Assembly: GCA_035411585.1 (NCBI GenBank)
Contig: DAONTI010000002.1
Coordinates: 62,001-126,000 of the forward strand
Direction of reading: 5' to 3'
Length of the DNA stretch: 64,000 nt
DNA from: MWDV01 sp002070715
Lineage (GTDB): Bacteria > Verrucomicrobiota > Verrucomicrobiia > Limisphaerales > MWDV01
Shown here: positions 1 through 8,718 of the stretch, piece after piece
How positions within the stretch are numbered: the stretch's first letter is position 1
Layout of the letters: each line of letters starts with the position of its first letter
Position numbers and translations under genes: made by a program
The notes under the pieces: generated by a model
What the model saw: the letters and a program-made list of their open reading frames with translations, nothing else
Databases searched by the model: none
What the model was told of the DNA's origin: nothing

Positions 1-384
1 GTTCGTGTTGCCACGGGGAGTGCGCGCGATCCGATAAAAGCGGGCGGTCTGTCCATCCGCGCTGGGATCGGTAAAATCAAACGGCGTATGCAGCAGCACC
101 GCGGCGTCATGCCAATGAACGAGATCGGTGGAAACCTGGAGAGTGAACACTTGCGGCGGGGCGTTTGAATCATGGAAATCACCCCGGACACGGGGCCAGC
201 CGTTCGGCGCCGGCAACAGGACTTCCAGTCGTAATGGACAATTGGTGCGCGGCGGGTCCGGAAAAATAATTTGGGCCGGCACCGGTTTCGGCAATCCCGC
301 CAGCAGCAGTACGAGCAGCAACGGGGACCAATCCGCCCGCAGCCTCGTTTTGCCACGACCAATGGAAACCGGCCTGGTCTTCAT
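1..384 (-). CDS. Secreted protein with Verrucomicrobial C-terminal-type module (partial, runs off the window)
   Basis: The frame opens with ATG at 384 and is still open at base 1, so only the first 128 residues are visible. They begin with a basic stretch and a hydrophobic core (LLLVLLLAGLP) ending near PVPAQ, which looks like a signal peptide. Residues 75-125 carry a pattern FTLQVSTDLVHW...FTDP...ARFYRIAR. The same pattern recurs at the C-termini of the proteins at 21131-22258 and 33902-35287. In this family of modules the segment usually decorates secreted proteins. Here it sits near the N-terminus, so the protein may carry several domains. The function of the rest is unknown. Confidence 0.65.
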   Translation of the reverse strand, partial: MKTRPVSIGRGKTRLRADWSPLLLVLLLAGLPKPVPAQIIFPDPPRTNCPLRLEVLLPAPNGWPRVRGDFHDSNAPPQVFTLQVSTDLVHWHDAAVLLHTPFDFTDPSADGQTARFYRIARTPRGNTN

Positions 385-507
385 GCGGTTAACGTACTCC
401 AGCAGGAATTTGAAGCAAGCGCAGTGCTGGCACGTCCTGCCGGCTGAGGTGACCGAACTGCCAATGATTGGATTTCCGTTTGACGCCGGGTTTGTGGTTC
501 TTGTCCG

Positions 508-1422
508 TCAATGATCCGTTTGCACGGCTCCGACGATTTCTTTCACATCGACAATGCCTTTCCGTTCCATGAACTGCCGGAGAGCGGCCAGGATTTGCAA
601 GGCGGTTTGCGGTTCGTAGAAGTTCGCCGTGCCCACGGCCACCGCCGTCGCGCCCGCCATCATGAATTCGATGGCGTCCGCGGCGCTCTGGATGCCGCCC
701 ATGCCAATGATGGGAATTTTCACCGCCCGGGCCGCTTCCCAAACCAGCTTCACCGCCATCGGTTTGATGCAGGGACCGGTCAATCCCCCGGTGACATTGG
801 CGAGCCGGGGCCGGCGGGTTTCAATGTCGATGGCCATAGCCGGAAAGCTGTTGGTGATGGACAAGCCATCGCTGCCGGCCTCGGCGGCGGCTTGGGCGAA
901 CGGCGCGATGCTGGGCACGTTCGGGCTCAGCTTGGTGATAAGGGGAAGCGTGGTGACACGGCGGCAGGCGGCCACCACCCGGCTCAACAACCGGGAATCC
1001 GTGCCGAATTGCGCGCCGCCTTCCTTGATGTTCGGGCAGGAGACGTTGAGTTCCAGCGCACCCACGCCTTCCAAGGTGTCGAATCGCCGCGCCACTTCGG
1101 CGTATTCCTCCACGGTCGTACCCCAAATGTTGATGATGGTCGGCACGCGCAGTTCCCGCAGAAACGGCCAGTATTTCTGAATGAAACCATCCACGCCCGG
1201 ACCTTGCAGGCCGATGGCGTTGAGCAAGCCGCTGGTCACTTCCGCCGTGCGCGGCGGCGGATTGCCCCGCACCGGGTGCAGCCGGATGCCTTTAACCGTG
1301 ACCGCGCCGAGTTGGTTCAAGTCCAACAAGGGCGAGTATTCGATCCCGTAGCCGAAGGTCCCGGAAGCAACCGTCACCGGATTGGGCATCCGCAGTTGGC
1401 CAATGTTGACCGCTAGGTTCAT
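508..1422 (-). CDS. pyrD: Dihydroorotate dehydrogenase, class 1B catalytic subunit
   Basis: 304 residues, the usual length for the family. This is the FMN enzyme that oxidises dihydroorotate to orotate in pyrimidine synthesis. Visible family motifs are NPVTVASGTFGYG near the N-terminus, NVSCPNIKEGG with the catalytic Cys typical of class 1B, ITKLSPNV, the ITNSF loop, and the FMN-phosphate segment IIGMGGI...AVAVGT. ATG 1422 is preceded by AGGGGAGG and overlaps the pyrK stop by four bases (ATGA). A longer upstream reading frame is the shadow of pyrK. Pairing with pyrK argues for the NAD-dependent heterotetramer. Confidence 0.95.
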   Translation of the reverse strand: MNLAVNIGQLRMPNPVTVASGTFGYGIEYSPLLDLNQLGAVTVKGIRLHPVRGNPPPRTAEVTSGLLNAIGLQGPGVDGFIQKYWPFLRELRVPTIINIWGTTVEEYAEVARRFDTLEGVGALELNVSCPNIKEGGAQFGTDSRLLSRVVAACRRVTTLPLITKLSPNVPSIAPFAQAAAEAGSDGLSITNSFPAMAIDIETRRPRLANVTGGLTGPCIKPMAVKLVWEAARAVKIPIIGMGGIQSAADAIEFMMAGATAVAVGTANFYEPQTALQILAALRQFMERKGIVDVKEIVGAVQTDH

Positions 1423-2351
1423 GAAGATACCTCCCCTTGAATATCCCGGGAACCTTGCCGCTCCCGGTCGGCGGTCAATCTTTTTTCTCCCGAGCCGGGC
1501 GAGTCGAGAGCGGGCAGGGGAGGGAGCGGGTTCGAGGGGGCAACGGGCACCGGCGGTGCCGGTGGAATCGTCCACAGCAACTCCTGTGCGTTGAAAACTG
1601 GTCCGTCGGTACAGACGCGTTGATAGGCCCAGCCATCGCCTGATTTGACGGGAATCACGCACGTCAGACAGGCGCCGATGCCGCAGCACATATGCGTGTC
1701 CATGGATAACTCCGCCGGCAGGTTGAATTCTTGGGCGATCTGGCCCACCGCATGGAGCATGGGCGTCGGCCCGCAGGCGAACAGTCGGAAATGACGGCCC
1801 GGAGGCGCGGGCTGACGGATGGCGGCCAGCAACGGCTGGGTGACGAGTCCCTTTTCGCCGTGACTGCCATCTTCGGTGGCGATGCGCACCTCCCAACCCA
1901 ACGCGGCAAATTCCGCCACGCACAAAATGTCCGCGCGCCGGCGTCCGCCCACAAACACGATGCCCGGTCGGGGCGATCGCTGTGCCAGCAGATACAACGC
2001 AGCCATGCCATAACCGCCCGCAATCAACAGCGGCAATGCCGCGTCGTCGCGGGGCACCGTAAAGCCGCGACCCAGCGGGGCGATCACGTTCAACACTTCG
2101 CCCGGGAGCATGCGCGCGAGCGCGGCGGTGCCTTGACCGACGGTTTTGTAGAGCAGGGAGAATGTATCGCCGTTCACCTGATAAATGCTGAACGGACGCC
2201 GCAGCAGGGCCGCTTTGAGCGAGGGGATTCGAACGTGCGCAAACTGGCCGGGTTGCACGAGCGGCGCAATGCCGGGGGCGCGCACCACCAATTGAAAATA
2301 CAAATCGGCGGCGCGGACGTTGGCAACGATTTCAACGGTCTGCTCCAGCAT
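1419..2351 (-). CDS. pyrK: Dihydroorotate dehydrogenase electron-transfer subunit
   Basis: 310 residues. The FAD-binding motif RRPFSIY is near residue 50, followed by an NAD-domain glycine-rich segment (LLIAGGYGMAALYLLA). A [2Fe-2S] cluster site, CGIGACLTC with a later Cys in RVCTDGPVF, completes the order expected for PyrK, which passes electrons from PyrD to NAD. After the Cys cluster the protein has an unusual proline-rich tail of about 55 residues that is not needed in typical PyrK. The stop overlaps the start of pyrD, implying translational coupling. ATG 2351 is chosen because family homology begins there. The upstream extension is low-complexity Arg/Pro and belongs to the end of the HEAT gene in another frame. 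Confidence 0.93.
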   Translation of the reverse strand: MLEQTVEIVANVRAADLYFQLVVRAPGIAPLVQPGQFAHVRIPSLKAALLRRPFSIYQVNGDTFSLLYKTVGQGTAALARMLPGEVLNVIAPLGRGFTVPRDDAALPLLIAGGYGMAALYLLAQRSPRPGIVFVGGRRRADILCVAEFAALGWEVRIATEDGSHGEKGLVTQPLLAAIRQPAPPGRHFRLFACGPTPMLHAVGQIAQEFNLPAELSMDTHMCCGIGACLTCVIPVKSGDGWAYQRVCTDGPVFNAQELLWTIPPAPPVPVAPSNPLPPLPALDSPGSGEKRLTADRERQGSRDIQGEVSS

Positions 2352-2415
2352 GATCGCGGGCGCAGGATGCGGGGCGGCGCGGGGTGTGTCAATTGCGCGC
2401 GCCGGCGCCGCGCCA

Positions 2416-3387
2416 TCAGCGGGGCGCCGCCGGTGTTTTCGCCAACGCCTCCGCGGCGGTGGTGCGGACGACTTCATCCGCGTCCTGCAGCAGGTTTGAC
2501 AACGCGGCAACGACGCGGGGATGACTGGCGGAGACGGTGAGTAATGCCTGCAACGCTTGACGGCGCGAGAGCGGGTCTGGGTCATCCGTCATTTCCAGCA
2601 AGGGATCAAGCGTCGCGCGGGGCGAGGGCGAAATGCGGACCAACGCCTGGGCGGCGGCGCGCCGGCAATCCCCGCGTTCCTCCCGGACGAGCTGGGCGAC
2701 CGGCGCCAGCGCCGGCAACCCGATTTGCGCCAGGGTGTGAACGGCGGAGTCGCGCACCGCCCGGTACGGATGCCCCAGGCAATGCAGCACCTCGGGCAGG
2801 GCGGGGACCGCTGCGGCGCGCATTTCGCCGAGCGCGTACACGGCGGGATGATGCAAAACATCATTCGTGCCGCGCAGGGCGGCGACGCACACGGCCACCG
2901 CCTCGGGAGAGCCGATGCGCCCCAATGCAGTGGCGGCCAGCCAGCGTTCTTCCGGGCGCGGGTTGGTCAGCATCCCACCCAGCGCCGGGACCGCCGCGTC
3001 GGCTTGCCCGTCCAGTGCCGCGAGGGCATGCGCCGCCACAATGCGCCGCGCCGAGGCATCCGCCGGACGAATCGTGCGATAAATCAATCGTTGCAGCGGT
3101 TTGGGCAGCCAGGCGGGCGGGGGGTGGAGCGGTTTGGTCAGGAGCGGGTCCTGCGTGCGCACCATCCGGATGAGATCGGGCACCGCCGTCGCGCCCAGTT
3201 GTTGAAAGGCGGCGGCGGCTTCCTCGCGTTGGCGCGGGATTGGCCCGTGCAATTGGAAGGCCCAGGCGCTAACCGGTTGGCCTTGGTAAACCAACTCGCG
3301 AGGCCGGGCTTGGTAAGCAAACCAGATCCCCGCAGCTCCGAGAACTCCTAGACCCAGAATCAGGGCGATGGAACGTTTCACGGGCAC
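2416..3387 (-). CDS. Membrane-anchored HEAT-repeat protein
   Basis: 323 residues starting at GTG 3387 (a second in-frame GTG at 3381 is equally possible; no strong Shine-Dalgarno is visible). An N-terminal hydrophobic segment (IALILGLGVLGAAGIWFAY) suggests a membrane anchor or signal sequence. The remainder is a series of HEAT/PBS-lyase-like helical repeats, for example AVPDLIRMV, AVPALGGML, WLAATALGRIG and VRDSAVHTLAQIG, which normally form a protein-binding scaffold. It lies 39 bases after shc and 64 bases before pyrK on the same strand, so it may share their transcript. The binding partner is unknown. Confidence 0.8.
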   Translation of the reverse strand: MPVKRSIALILGLGVLGAAGIWFAYQARPRELVYQGQPVSAWAFQLHGPIPRQREEAAAAFQQLGATAVPDLIRMVRTQDPLLTKPLHPPPAWLPKPLQRLIYRTIRPADASARRIVAAHALAALDGQADAAVPALGGMLTNPRPEERWLAATALGRIGSPEAVAVCVAALRGTNDVLHHPAVYALGEMRAAAVPALPEVLHCLGHPYRAVRDSAVHTLAQIGLPALAPVAQLVREERGDCRRAAAQALVRISPSPRATLDPLLEMTDDPDPLSRRQALQALLTVSASHPRVVAALSNLLQDADEVVRTTAAEALAKTPAAPR

Positions 3388-3426
3388 CGGCGTGCGTCCG
3401 CACAGGGCGGCGGTGGCGGGTTGTGC

Positions 3427-5505
3427 CTACGACATCGCCACCGTCGGTGCGGCGGCGGCCGATACCGCCTGCCCAGAGCCGACCGGTTCGCGGTCGCTTT
3501 GGCGGAGTGTTTCGTCTCGAGCCGGGTTGGCCCGGATTTTCTGATAGGTCGCCAGCGCCAGGAGCGGCCAGTTGTTCCGGTACATGTCGTATTTCAGATA
3601 GAACACCTTGGGAAACCCCGTGCCAGTGGTTTCGTCTTCGCTCCAGGATCCGTCCGCGTTTTGGGTGCGCACCAGATACTCAATGCCGCGTTTGAGAGCC
3701 GGTCGTTCCGGATCGCCAAAGGTACACAACCCCATCACCGCCCAAGCCGTTTGCGAGGCGGTGCTGGGGCCCTGGCCTTTGAAGACCGGGTCGTTGTACG
3801 TGTTGCATCGTTCGCCCCAGCCGCCGTCCGCGCGTTGCACGCTTTCGAGCCAGTCCCGCGCGCGCAGCAGCCAGGGTTGGCGCATGTCCACGCCGATGGC
3901 CCGCAAGCCACGCAGCACCTGCCAGGTGCCATAGATGTAATTCACGCCCCAACGCCCGTACCACGAGCCGTCCGCTTCCTGCTGCGACCGGAGATAAGCC
4001 AGGGCCTGTTGCACTTGGGGATGCGTCAGCGGGAATTTCTCGGCGCCCAACAATTCCAGGATGCGCGCGGTGATGTCGGCGCATTCCGGGTCCAGCATGG
4101 CGTTATGGTCGGCAAAGGGGACTTTTTCGAGCACGCCCTTGGTGCAATCCTTGTCAAACGCCGCCCAGCCGCCATCCTTGCACTGGAAGGTCAGCATCCA
4201 GTTCAGACCCCGTTGGAAGGCGGCGTCGCGCCGGGCGGGATTGTCCGCGGCCACCTGCCGGAACGCCAGCAGGACCATGGCGGTGTCGTCCACGTCGGGA
4301 TTCCATTTGTTCGCAAACTCGAAAGCCCAACCGCTTGGCTCCACGTTCACCGCGTTTTTGTACTGCCAATCCCCGCGGAACCGGATCTCCTTGTCCAACA
4401 GCCATTCTACCGCCCGTTTGAGCGCGGGATGATCTTCCGGCAGGCCCGATTCACGCAGGCAAACCGTCGTGATGGCGGTATCCCAGACCGGGGACAGACA
4501 GGGTTCAATGCGCACCGATTCCGGGGTTTCGTGTTCCAGTTCCTTGAGATGGCGTGCGGCGCGGACGACCTCTGGATGATCGTTGGGATAGCCGAGCGCC
4601 TTGAGCGCGATGAGCGAGTTGAGCATGGCGGGAAAAATGGCCGCCAGCCCGTCGGATCCCTCGAACCGTTCCAACATCCATTGCTCCGCGCGTTTCAACG
4701 CGCGTTTGCGGAAGGGATGAATCCCCGCCTGGGCCCAGAGTTCGGCAAACTTGTGCAGCTTATCGAGGCTGAGGAAAAAATTGCGCCAGGTGAACCAGCC
4801 GGGATCGCGCGGCAAGCGCAGGTCGCGCTCGTGAAATCCTTCCGGATATAATTCGTCCAAGTCCACCGTGCAGGGGCGGGTGGGTTTGAAATGGTTGATG
4901 ATGGCCAGCGGCACGAGCATGGCGCGCGACCAGTTGCTCATCTCCCAAAAATTGACGTGAAACCATTTGCCAATCAGCAGCACCTCGCAGGGGATGGTGG
5001 GGACGTATTTCCAAGGATACAACCCGAGCAACGCCAGGTAGAGTTTCGAGAACGTGTTCATGCGGGGCACGCCGCCGAGTGCGCGGGCCACTTCCCGCGC
5101 GCGGAGCATGCGGCTGTCGGTCACTGGCAGCCCGGCCAGTTTCAAGGCGAGGTAGGCCTTGACGGTGGCGTTCACCTCGGCGGGGCCGCCGTGGTAAATG
5201 TTCCACCCGCCATCCGGCAGTTGTTGGGAAAGAATGTGATGGACCGCCTTGCGTTGCCAGGCCGGGTCCACGCTCTGGTCCCAGTGATGAAACGCGATCA
5301 TGTCGGAGACGAGCGTGGAATCCACGATCAACTCGCCGATCCAGTAGCCCTCCGGCTTTTGCTGGCCCAGCAAATACGCTTGCGACCGCCGGATGGCCGT
5401 CTCAAGGCCGGGGCGGGTCGGGGCATTTTCTGAAAACGCGCCGGACGAGTTTTCGGTCAAGCTCGGGTTCGTAATACGACTCGGGTTCGTTATACTACTC
5501 GACAT
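3427..5505 (-). CDS. shc: Squalene-hopene cyclase
   Basis: 692 residues, slightly long for the family. It should cyclise squalene to hopene at the membrane, making hopanoid lipids. The catalytic DXDD motif is DVDD at residues 404-407. Repeated QW motifs are visible (QLPDGGWN, QCKDGGWAAFD, QEADGSWYGRWG, QRADGGWGE, QNADGSWSE). The C-terminus has the family sequence GTGFPKVFYLKYDMYRNNWP. The first 25 residues contain an internal duplication (ITNPSRITNPSLTENS) encoded by an 18-base direct repeat, so the true start could be slightly downstream. No other hopanoid gene is adjacent. The left end of the insertion sequence lies only 52 bases upstream of the start, so the native promoter may be displaced. 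Confidence 0.95.
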   Translation of the reverse strand: MSSSITNPSRITNPSLTENSSGAFSENAPTRPGLETAIRRSQAYLLGQQKPEGYWIGELIVDSTLVSDMIAFHHWDQSVDPAWQRKAVHHILSQQLPDGGWNIYHGGPAEVNATVKAYLALKLAGLPVTDSRMLRAREVARALGGVPRMNTFSKLYLALLGLYPWKYVPTIPCEVLLIGKWFHVNFWEMSNWSRAMLVPLAIINHFKPTRPCTVDLDELYPEGFHERDLRLPRDPGWFTWRNFFLSLDKLHKFAELWAQAGIHPFRKRALKRAEQWMLERFEGSDGLAAIFPAMLNSLIALKALGYPNDHPEVVRAARHLKELEHETPESVRIEPCLSPVWDTAITTVCLRESGLPEDHPALKRAVEWLLDKEIRFRGDWQYKNAVNVEPSGWAFEFANKWNPDVDDTAMVLLAFRQVAADNPARRDAAFQRGLNWMLTFQCKDGGWAAFDKDCTKGVLEKVPFADHNAMLDPECADITARILELLGAEKFPLTHPQVQQALAYLRSQQEADGSWYGRWGVNYIYGTWQVLRGLRAIGVDMRQPWLLRARDWLESVQRADGGWGERCNTYNDPVFKGQGPSTASQTAWAVMGLCTFGDPERPALKRGIEYLVRTQNADGSWSEDETTGTGFPKVFYLKYDMYRNNWPLLALATYQKIRANPARDETLRQSDREPVGSGQAVSAAAAPTVAMS

Positions 5506-5557
5506 GTGAGCAAATCTGCGGGTTAAACCCGGAAGAGTAAAGGATTAACATCCTTGG

Positions 5558-5609
5558 TGTCATGACTCTTTGAGAATGTCCTGTCACGACTCTTTGAAAA
5601 TGTCCCCTT
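5558..5609. repeat. Left end of ISNCY element, two-block inverted repeat
   Basis: Two near-copies of TGTCA..ACTCTTTGA.AATGTCC stand head to tail at 5558-5581 and 5582-5609. The second continues into CCCTT and matches the inverted right end at 7036-7063. Confidence 0.8.
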
Positions 5610-5642
5610 GGGGCGGCAGTTGCGGTAGCCACTGCCGCCACA

Positions 5643-7037
5643 ATGGGAACATTAATCATGAGTGCGAAAGAACGGCGACGCGCCGTCATTATGGCGGGAG
5701 TGCAAGCGGGCGAACTCAACTTGGTGGGCCCAGCGGCCGTGCTGGGGCTGAGCTACCGGCAGACCAAGCGGGTGTGGCGACGGTATCGGGCCGCCGGAGA
5801 TGCGGGGTTAGTACACCGGTTGCGCGGCCGCCCCGGCCCGCGCCGCAAGCCGCCGGAGCTGCGTGCGCAGGTGCTGGCGCGGCATGCCCAGCGGTATCCG
5901 GACTTTGGCCCCACCCTGGCGGCGGAGTATCTGGCCCAGGAGGGCTGGCGGGTGGATCACGAGACGCTGCGGCGCTGGCTGCTGGCCGCGGGCCGATGGA
6001 CCGTGCGCCGACGGCGGCAACGCCACCGGCAATGGCGCGAGCGCAAACCGTGCTTTGGGGCGATGGTGCAACTGGATGGTTCGCACCACGACTGGTTCGA
6101 GGGACGGCGGGCGCCGTGTGTGCTGATGGTGATGGTGGATGATGCGACCAATCGGGTGTGGGCGCAGTTCTTTGAGGCCGAGACGACGCACGCCAGCTAC
6201 GACATGCTGGAGGGCTGGACCAGGCGGTATGGGCTGCCGCAAAGCCTGTATGTGGACCGGGACCGCATCTATCGGTGTGAAGGGGTGGGCAACATTGCCG
6301 AGCAACTGGCGGGCAAAGCCCCGCAAACGCAGTTTGGGCGGGCGATGGAAAAGTTGGGGGTGCAATTGATCTTGGCCCACAGTCCGCAGGCCAAGGGGCG
6401 GGTGGAACGGATGAACGGGGTGCTGCAAGACCGGCTGGTGAAGGCGCTGCGACTGGCCGGGATCAACGATCTGGCCGCAGCCAACGCGTATTTGGCGCAG
6501 ACGTATCTGCCCGAACTCAACCAGAGATTCCAGGTGCCGGCGGCCAGTGCGGCGGATGTACACCAAGCGGTGCCGCGGGGGTGGCAGGAGGCATTGAGTT
6601 GGGAAGTCGAGCGGGTGGTGCAACGGGATTGGACGGTGGTTTACCAAGGCCGGTGGTATCAATTGGATCGGGCGACGGCCGGGCTGGGACTGGCGGGCAA
6701 GAAGGTGACGGTGCGACGGCTGCGGGATGGGCGCATCCAACTGGAGCGAGGTGGTGTGAAACTCCAATGGCGGGAACTGGACCGGCGCCCCCTGCGGGTG
6801 CGAGTCCCGGTGGTACCGATCCGACCCGCCGTGGGGCGGCAGAAGCCGGCGGCGAACCATCCGTGGCGGCTGCAGCGGATTGGCAGCGTGCGCAAGGCGA
6901 GGCAACGGCGGCCGGGCGGCGTCCGTCGGGTGGGGATCTCTGGTCGGCCTCCGCTCCGCTCCGGCCTCCCGGCGTCCCCCACCCGACGCACAGAGAACAA
7001 CAACAGAGAAAGGGGACATTATCTCCCGAGTTCTTAA
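5643..7037 (+). CDS. ISNCY/IS1202-type DDE transposase
   Basis: 464 residues. An N-terminal helix-turn-helix region contains LSYRQTKRVWRRYR. The integrase-like core follows, with LDGSHHDWF (Asp145), YVDRDRIYR (Asp205) and GRVERMNG (Glu255) as the DDE triad. These motifs are characteristic of ISNCY transposases. The C-terminal part is a small beta-rich domain ending in an Arg-rich tail. The start could be ATG 5643 or the in-frame ATG 5658. The reading frame is intact, so the element may be active. A long opposite-strand frame across it is a codon-bias shadow. Confidence 0.92.
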   Translation: MGTLIMSAKERRRAVIMAGVQAGELNLVGPAAVLGLSYRQTKRVWRRYRAAGDAGLVHRLRGRPGPRRKPPELRAQVLARHAQRYPDFGPTLAAEYLAQEGWRVDHETLRRWLLAAGRWTVRRRRQRHRQWRERKPCFGAMVQLDGSHHDWFEGRRAPCVLMVMVDDATNRVWAQFFEAETTHASYDMLEGWTRRYGLPQSLYVDRDRIYRCEGVGNIAEQLAGKAPQTQFGRAMEKLGVQLILAHSPQAKGRVERMNGVLQDRLVKALRLAGINDLAAANAYLAQTYLPELNQRFQVPAASAADVHQAVPRGWQEALSWEVERVVQRDWTVVYQGRWYQLDRATAGLGLAGKKVTVRRLRDGRIQLERGGVKLQWRELDRRPLRVRVPVVPIRPAVGRQKPAANHPWRLQRIGSVRKARQRRPGGVRRVGISGRPPLRSGLPASPTRRTENNNRERGHYLPSS

Positions 7038-7063
7038 GGGGACATTTCTAAAGAGTTTTGACA
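7010..7063. repeat. Right end of ISNCY element, two-block inverted repeat
   Basis: AAGGGGACATT occurs at 7010-7020 and 7036-7046. The outermost part, 7036-7063, reads on the minus strand as TGTCA..ACTCTTT...AATGTCCCCTT and mirrors the left end. The first block overlaps the transposase 3' end. Confidence 0.8.
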
Positions 7064-7116
7064 GGTGTCAGGGAAAGAATTTACCGTCCGGGGCGGATCC
7101 TTTACCCTGCCGACTT

Positions 7117-7815
7117 ATGGATTGGGCAGCCAACCTCGAATCGGTTCAGGAACGCATCCGCACTGCGTGCGATCGGGCGGGGCGGGCGGTGGATTCGGTG
7201 GCGTTGCTGGCCGTGGCCAAAACCCATTCCGCGGACGCGGTGCAGACGCTGGCCGCGTGCGGCGTGCGGTTGTTTGGAGAGAACAAGGTGCAGGAAGCCA
7301 AGGCCAAAATTCCGCTCTGCTCCAGCCGGTTGCGTTGGCATTTGATCGGGCATCTCCAGACGAACAAAGTGCGGGATGCGGTGGCGCTGTTTGAAATGAT
7401 CCAGAGCGTGGACAGCCTGCGGTTGGCGCGGGAAATCAACCAGCGCGCCGAACAGGCCGCCAAACAGATGCCGATATTGCTGGAGGTGAACCTGGCGGGT
7501 GAGGCGAGCAAATTTGGTTACGCGCCGGATCAACTGCGGGCGGAGTTGCGGGAACTCAACGCGCTGCCCCGACTGGAAATTCACGGGTTGATGACCGTGC
7601 CGCCGTGGTCGCCGGTGCCGGAGCGGGTGCGTCCTTATTTCCGTCAATTGCGTGAATTGCGGCAACAATGTGAGGACCAGTTGGGTGCGCCGTTGCCGGA
7701 GTTGAGCATGGGCATGACGGGGGATTTTGAAGTGGCGATTGAGGAAGGGGCGACCCTGGTGCGGATTGGCACGGCGCTGTTTGGCCAACGAACATCGCGG
7801 CCCGCATCGGCTTGA
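7117..7815 (+). CDS. yggS: YggS/PLPBP-family pyridoxal-phosphate homeostasis protein
   Basis: 232 residues, normal for the family, which binds PLP as a single TIM-barrel domain and buffers intracellular vitamin B6. The PLP lysine is Lys35 in LLAVAKTH. Other family signatures are FGENKVQEA, WHLIGHLQTNK, VNLAGEASKFG, HGLMTVPP and the C-terminal LSMGMTGDFEVAIEEG...RIGTALFG. ATG 7117 is used because family homology begins there; the longer frame reaches back into the IS. It lies 53 bases after the right IS end, so its transcription may depend on the IS or on a promoter within that end. Confidence 0.93.
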   Translation: MDWAANLESVQERIRTACDRAGRAVDSVALLAVAKTHSADAVQTLAACGVRLFGENKVQEAKAKIPLCSSRLRWHLIGHLQTNKVRDAVALFEMIQSVDSLRLAREINQRAEQAAKQMPILLEVNLAGEASKFGYAPDQLRAELRELNALPRLEIHGLMTVPPWSPVPERVRPYFRQLRELRQQCEDQLGAPLPELSMGMTGDFEVAIEEGATLVRIGTALFGQRTSRPASA

Positions 7816-7847
7816 AATGGCGCCGGGGACGGTTTAGCCTCTCCCCC

Positions 7848-8174
7848 GTGACGCCGGATGTTTTCAAACGCGAGATGACGCAGGCCGCCCGGGCTTACGA
7901 CCGCCACGTGGTGAGCCTAGAAAAAAGCACGGAGGAATTTCAACGGGCCTTGCGGGGATTGGTCCAGAAAGCAATCCAAGCCTACACCCACCGCGGGCCG
8001 GAACTGCGGCACGGCATCGCCCTCGACAAACATGTGACCGTCATTTTGAGCCAGTCCGATACGGACCGGCCGCTCTGCGGAATTTATTTCAACCTGCATT
8101 CGCCCTACCAGCGCCAGACCTTGCCCACCACGGTGAAGCCGATCGGGGATGCCCCGTCCGAGACGAACGAGTGA
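7848..8174 (+). CDS. Hypothetical protein, about 108 residues
   Basis: Small soluble protein, rich in charged helices in the first half (REMTQAARAYDRHVVSLEK), then HGIALDKHVTVILSQSD and a C-terminal PYQRQTLPTTVKPIG. No family recognised. The start is uncertain: GTG 7848 is given, TTG 7812 would overlap the yggS stop by four bases, and ATG 7875 is also in frame. It follows yggS on the same strand and is probably cotranscribed. The stop is six bases from the convergent gene at 8180. Confidence 0.6.
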   Translation: MTPDVFKREMTQAARAYDRHVVSLEKSTEEFQRALRGLVQKAIQAYTHRGPELRHGIALDKHVTVILSQSDTDRPLCGIYFNLHSPYQRQTLPTTVKPIGDAPSETNE

Positions 8175-8179
8175 CGGGA

Positions 8180-8548
8180 TCACCACTCGCGCACCTCATC
8201 GCCGGGCTGCGCCTCGCCGGCAATGAGGTCGGCGACAACATTATCGTCGCGTCGCCAGGTATCCACGCGGACTTCGCCCACTTTCAAGTCGCGACGATAG
8301 ACATTCAGCACCTGCCCTGGCGCCGCCATGCGGCCGACGGGGAAATTCACGACGACATAGCGGGCGCGGGCATTGAGGAATACCACCTGGCCGCGCAGAG
8401 AGGAATCGGGCGTGATCACTGGGGCGGTGGGGCGGGCGGTCCGACCGGCGGCGTCCGCAGAGCCGTTTGAGGCGGTGGGTTTGGTGGTGGCGCACGACAG
8501 CGTCGCCGCCATTACCAGTCCCCAGAGCCAGCGCCCAACATAGTTCAT
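8180..8548 (-). CDS. Small putative lipoprotein with conserved beta-rich domain
   Basis: 122 residues. The N-terminus MNYVGRWLWGLVMAATLSC is a short signal sequence ending at a Cys that could be lipidated, although Thr at -3 makes a weak lipobox. A Ser/Thr/Pro linker follows. The domain, with segments LRGQVVFLNARARYVVVNFP, GQVLNVYRRDLKVGEVRV and AGEAQPGDEV, resembles small beta domains (FlgT C-terminal-like) seen in cell-envelope proteins. Precise function unknown. A longer frame starts upstream at 8584, but the signal-like sequence supports ATG 8548. Confidence 0.7.
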   Translation of the reverse strand: MNYVGRWLWGLVMAATLSCATTKPTASNGSADAAGRTARPTAPVITPDSSLRGQVVFLNARARYVVVNFPVGRMAAPGQVLNVYRRDLKVGEVRVDTWRRDDNVVADLIAGEAQPGDEVREW

Positions 8549-8658
8549 GGGGGGCAGTAAAAAGGCGTCCCGGTTTTGGGTCAACGCCCTTCTTTATTCG
8601 AGATGACCCCCGGAGGCACGAAGTCCCCAGTCTTTCCCAAATGACGGGCAATTGGTGC

Positions 8659-8686
8659 TTGCCACGGGGCGTTTGGCTGCTACCTT
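8659..8686 (+). promoter_or_regulatory. Possible sigma70-type promoter of rpmB
   Basis: TTGCCA at 8659-8664 and TACCTT at 8681-8686 are separated by 16 bases, about 30 bases before the rpmB start. No Shine-Dalgarno sequence is visible in front of rpmB; the start is preceded by a T-run. Confidence 0.4.
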
Positions 8687-8718
8687 TCCCGGCTCTGAAG
8701 CGAAAGTAGATTTTTTTT

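Larger units (their letters stand above)
5558..7063 (+). mobile_element. Complete ISNCY (IS1202-group-like) insertion sequence
   Basis: One transposase gene is bounded by imperfect terminal inverted repeats sharing TGTCA..ACTCTTT...AATGTCC. The outer left end is at 5558 and the outer right end at 7063. Each end holds two copies of an AATGTCCCCTT-type block: left at 5575-5581 and 5599-5609, right (inverted) at 7010-7020 and 7036-7046. These probably bind the transposase. A clear target duplication is not evident; only GG (or the longer GGTGTCA at 5556-5562 and 7064-7070, which overlaps the left repeat) is repeated. The element sits between the divergent shc and yggS genes. Confidence 0.88.
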
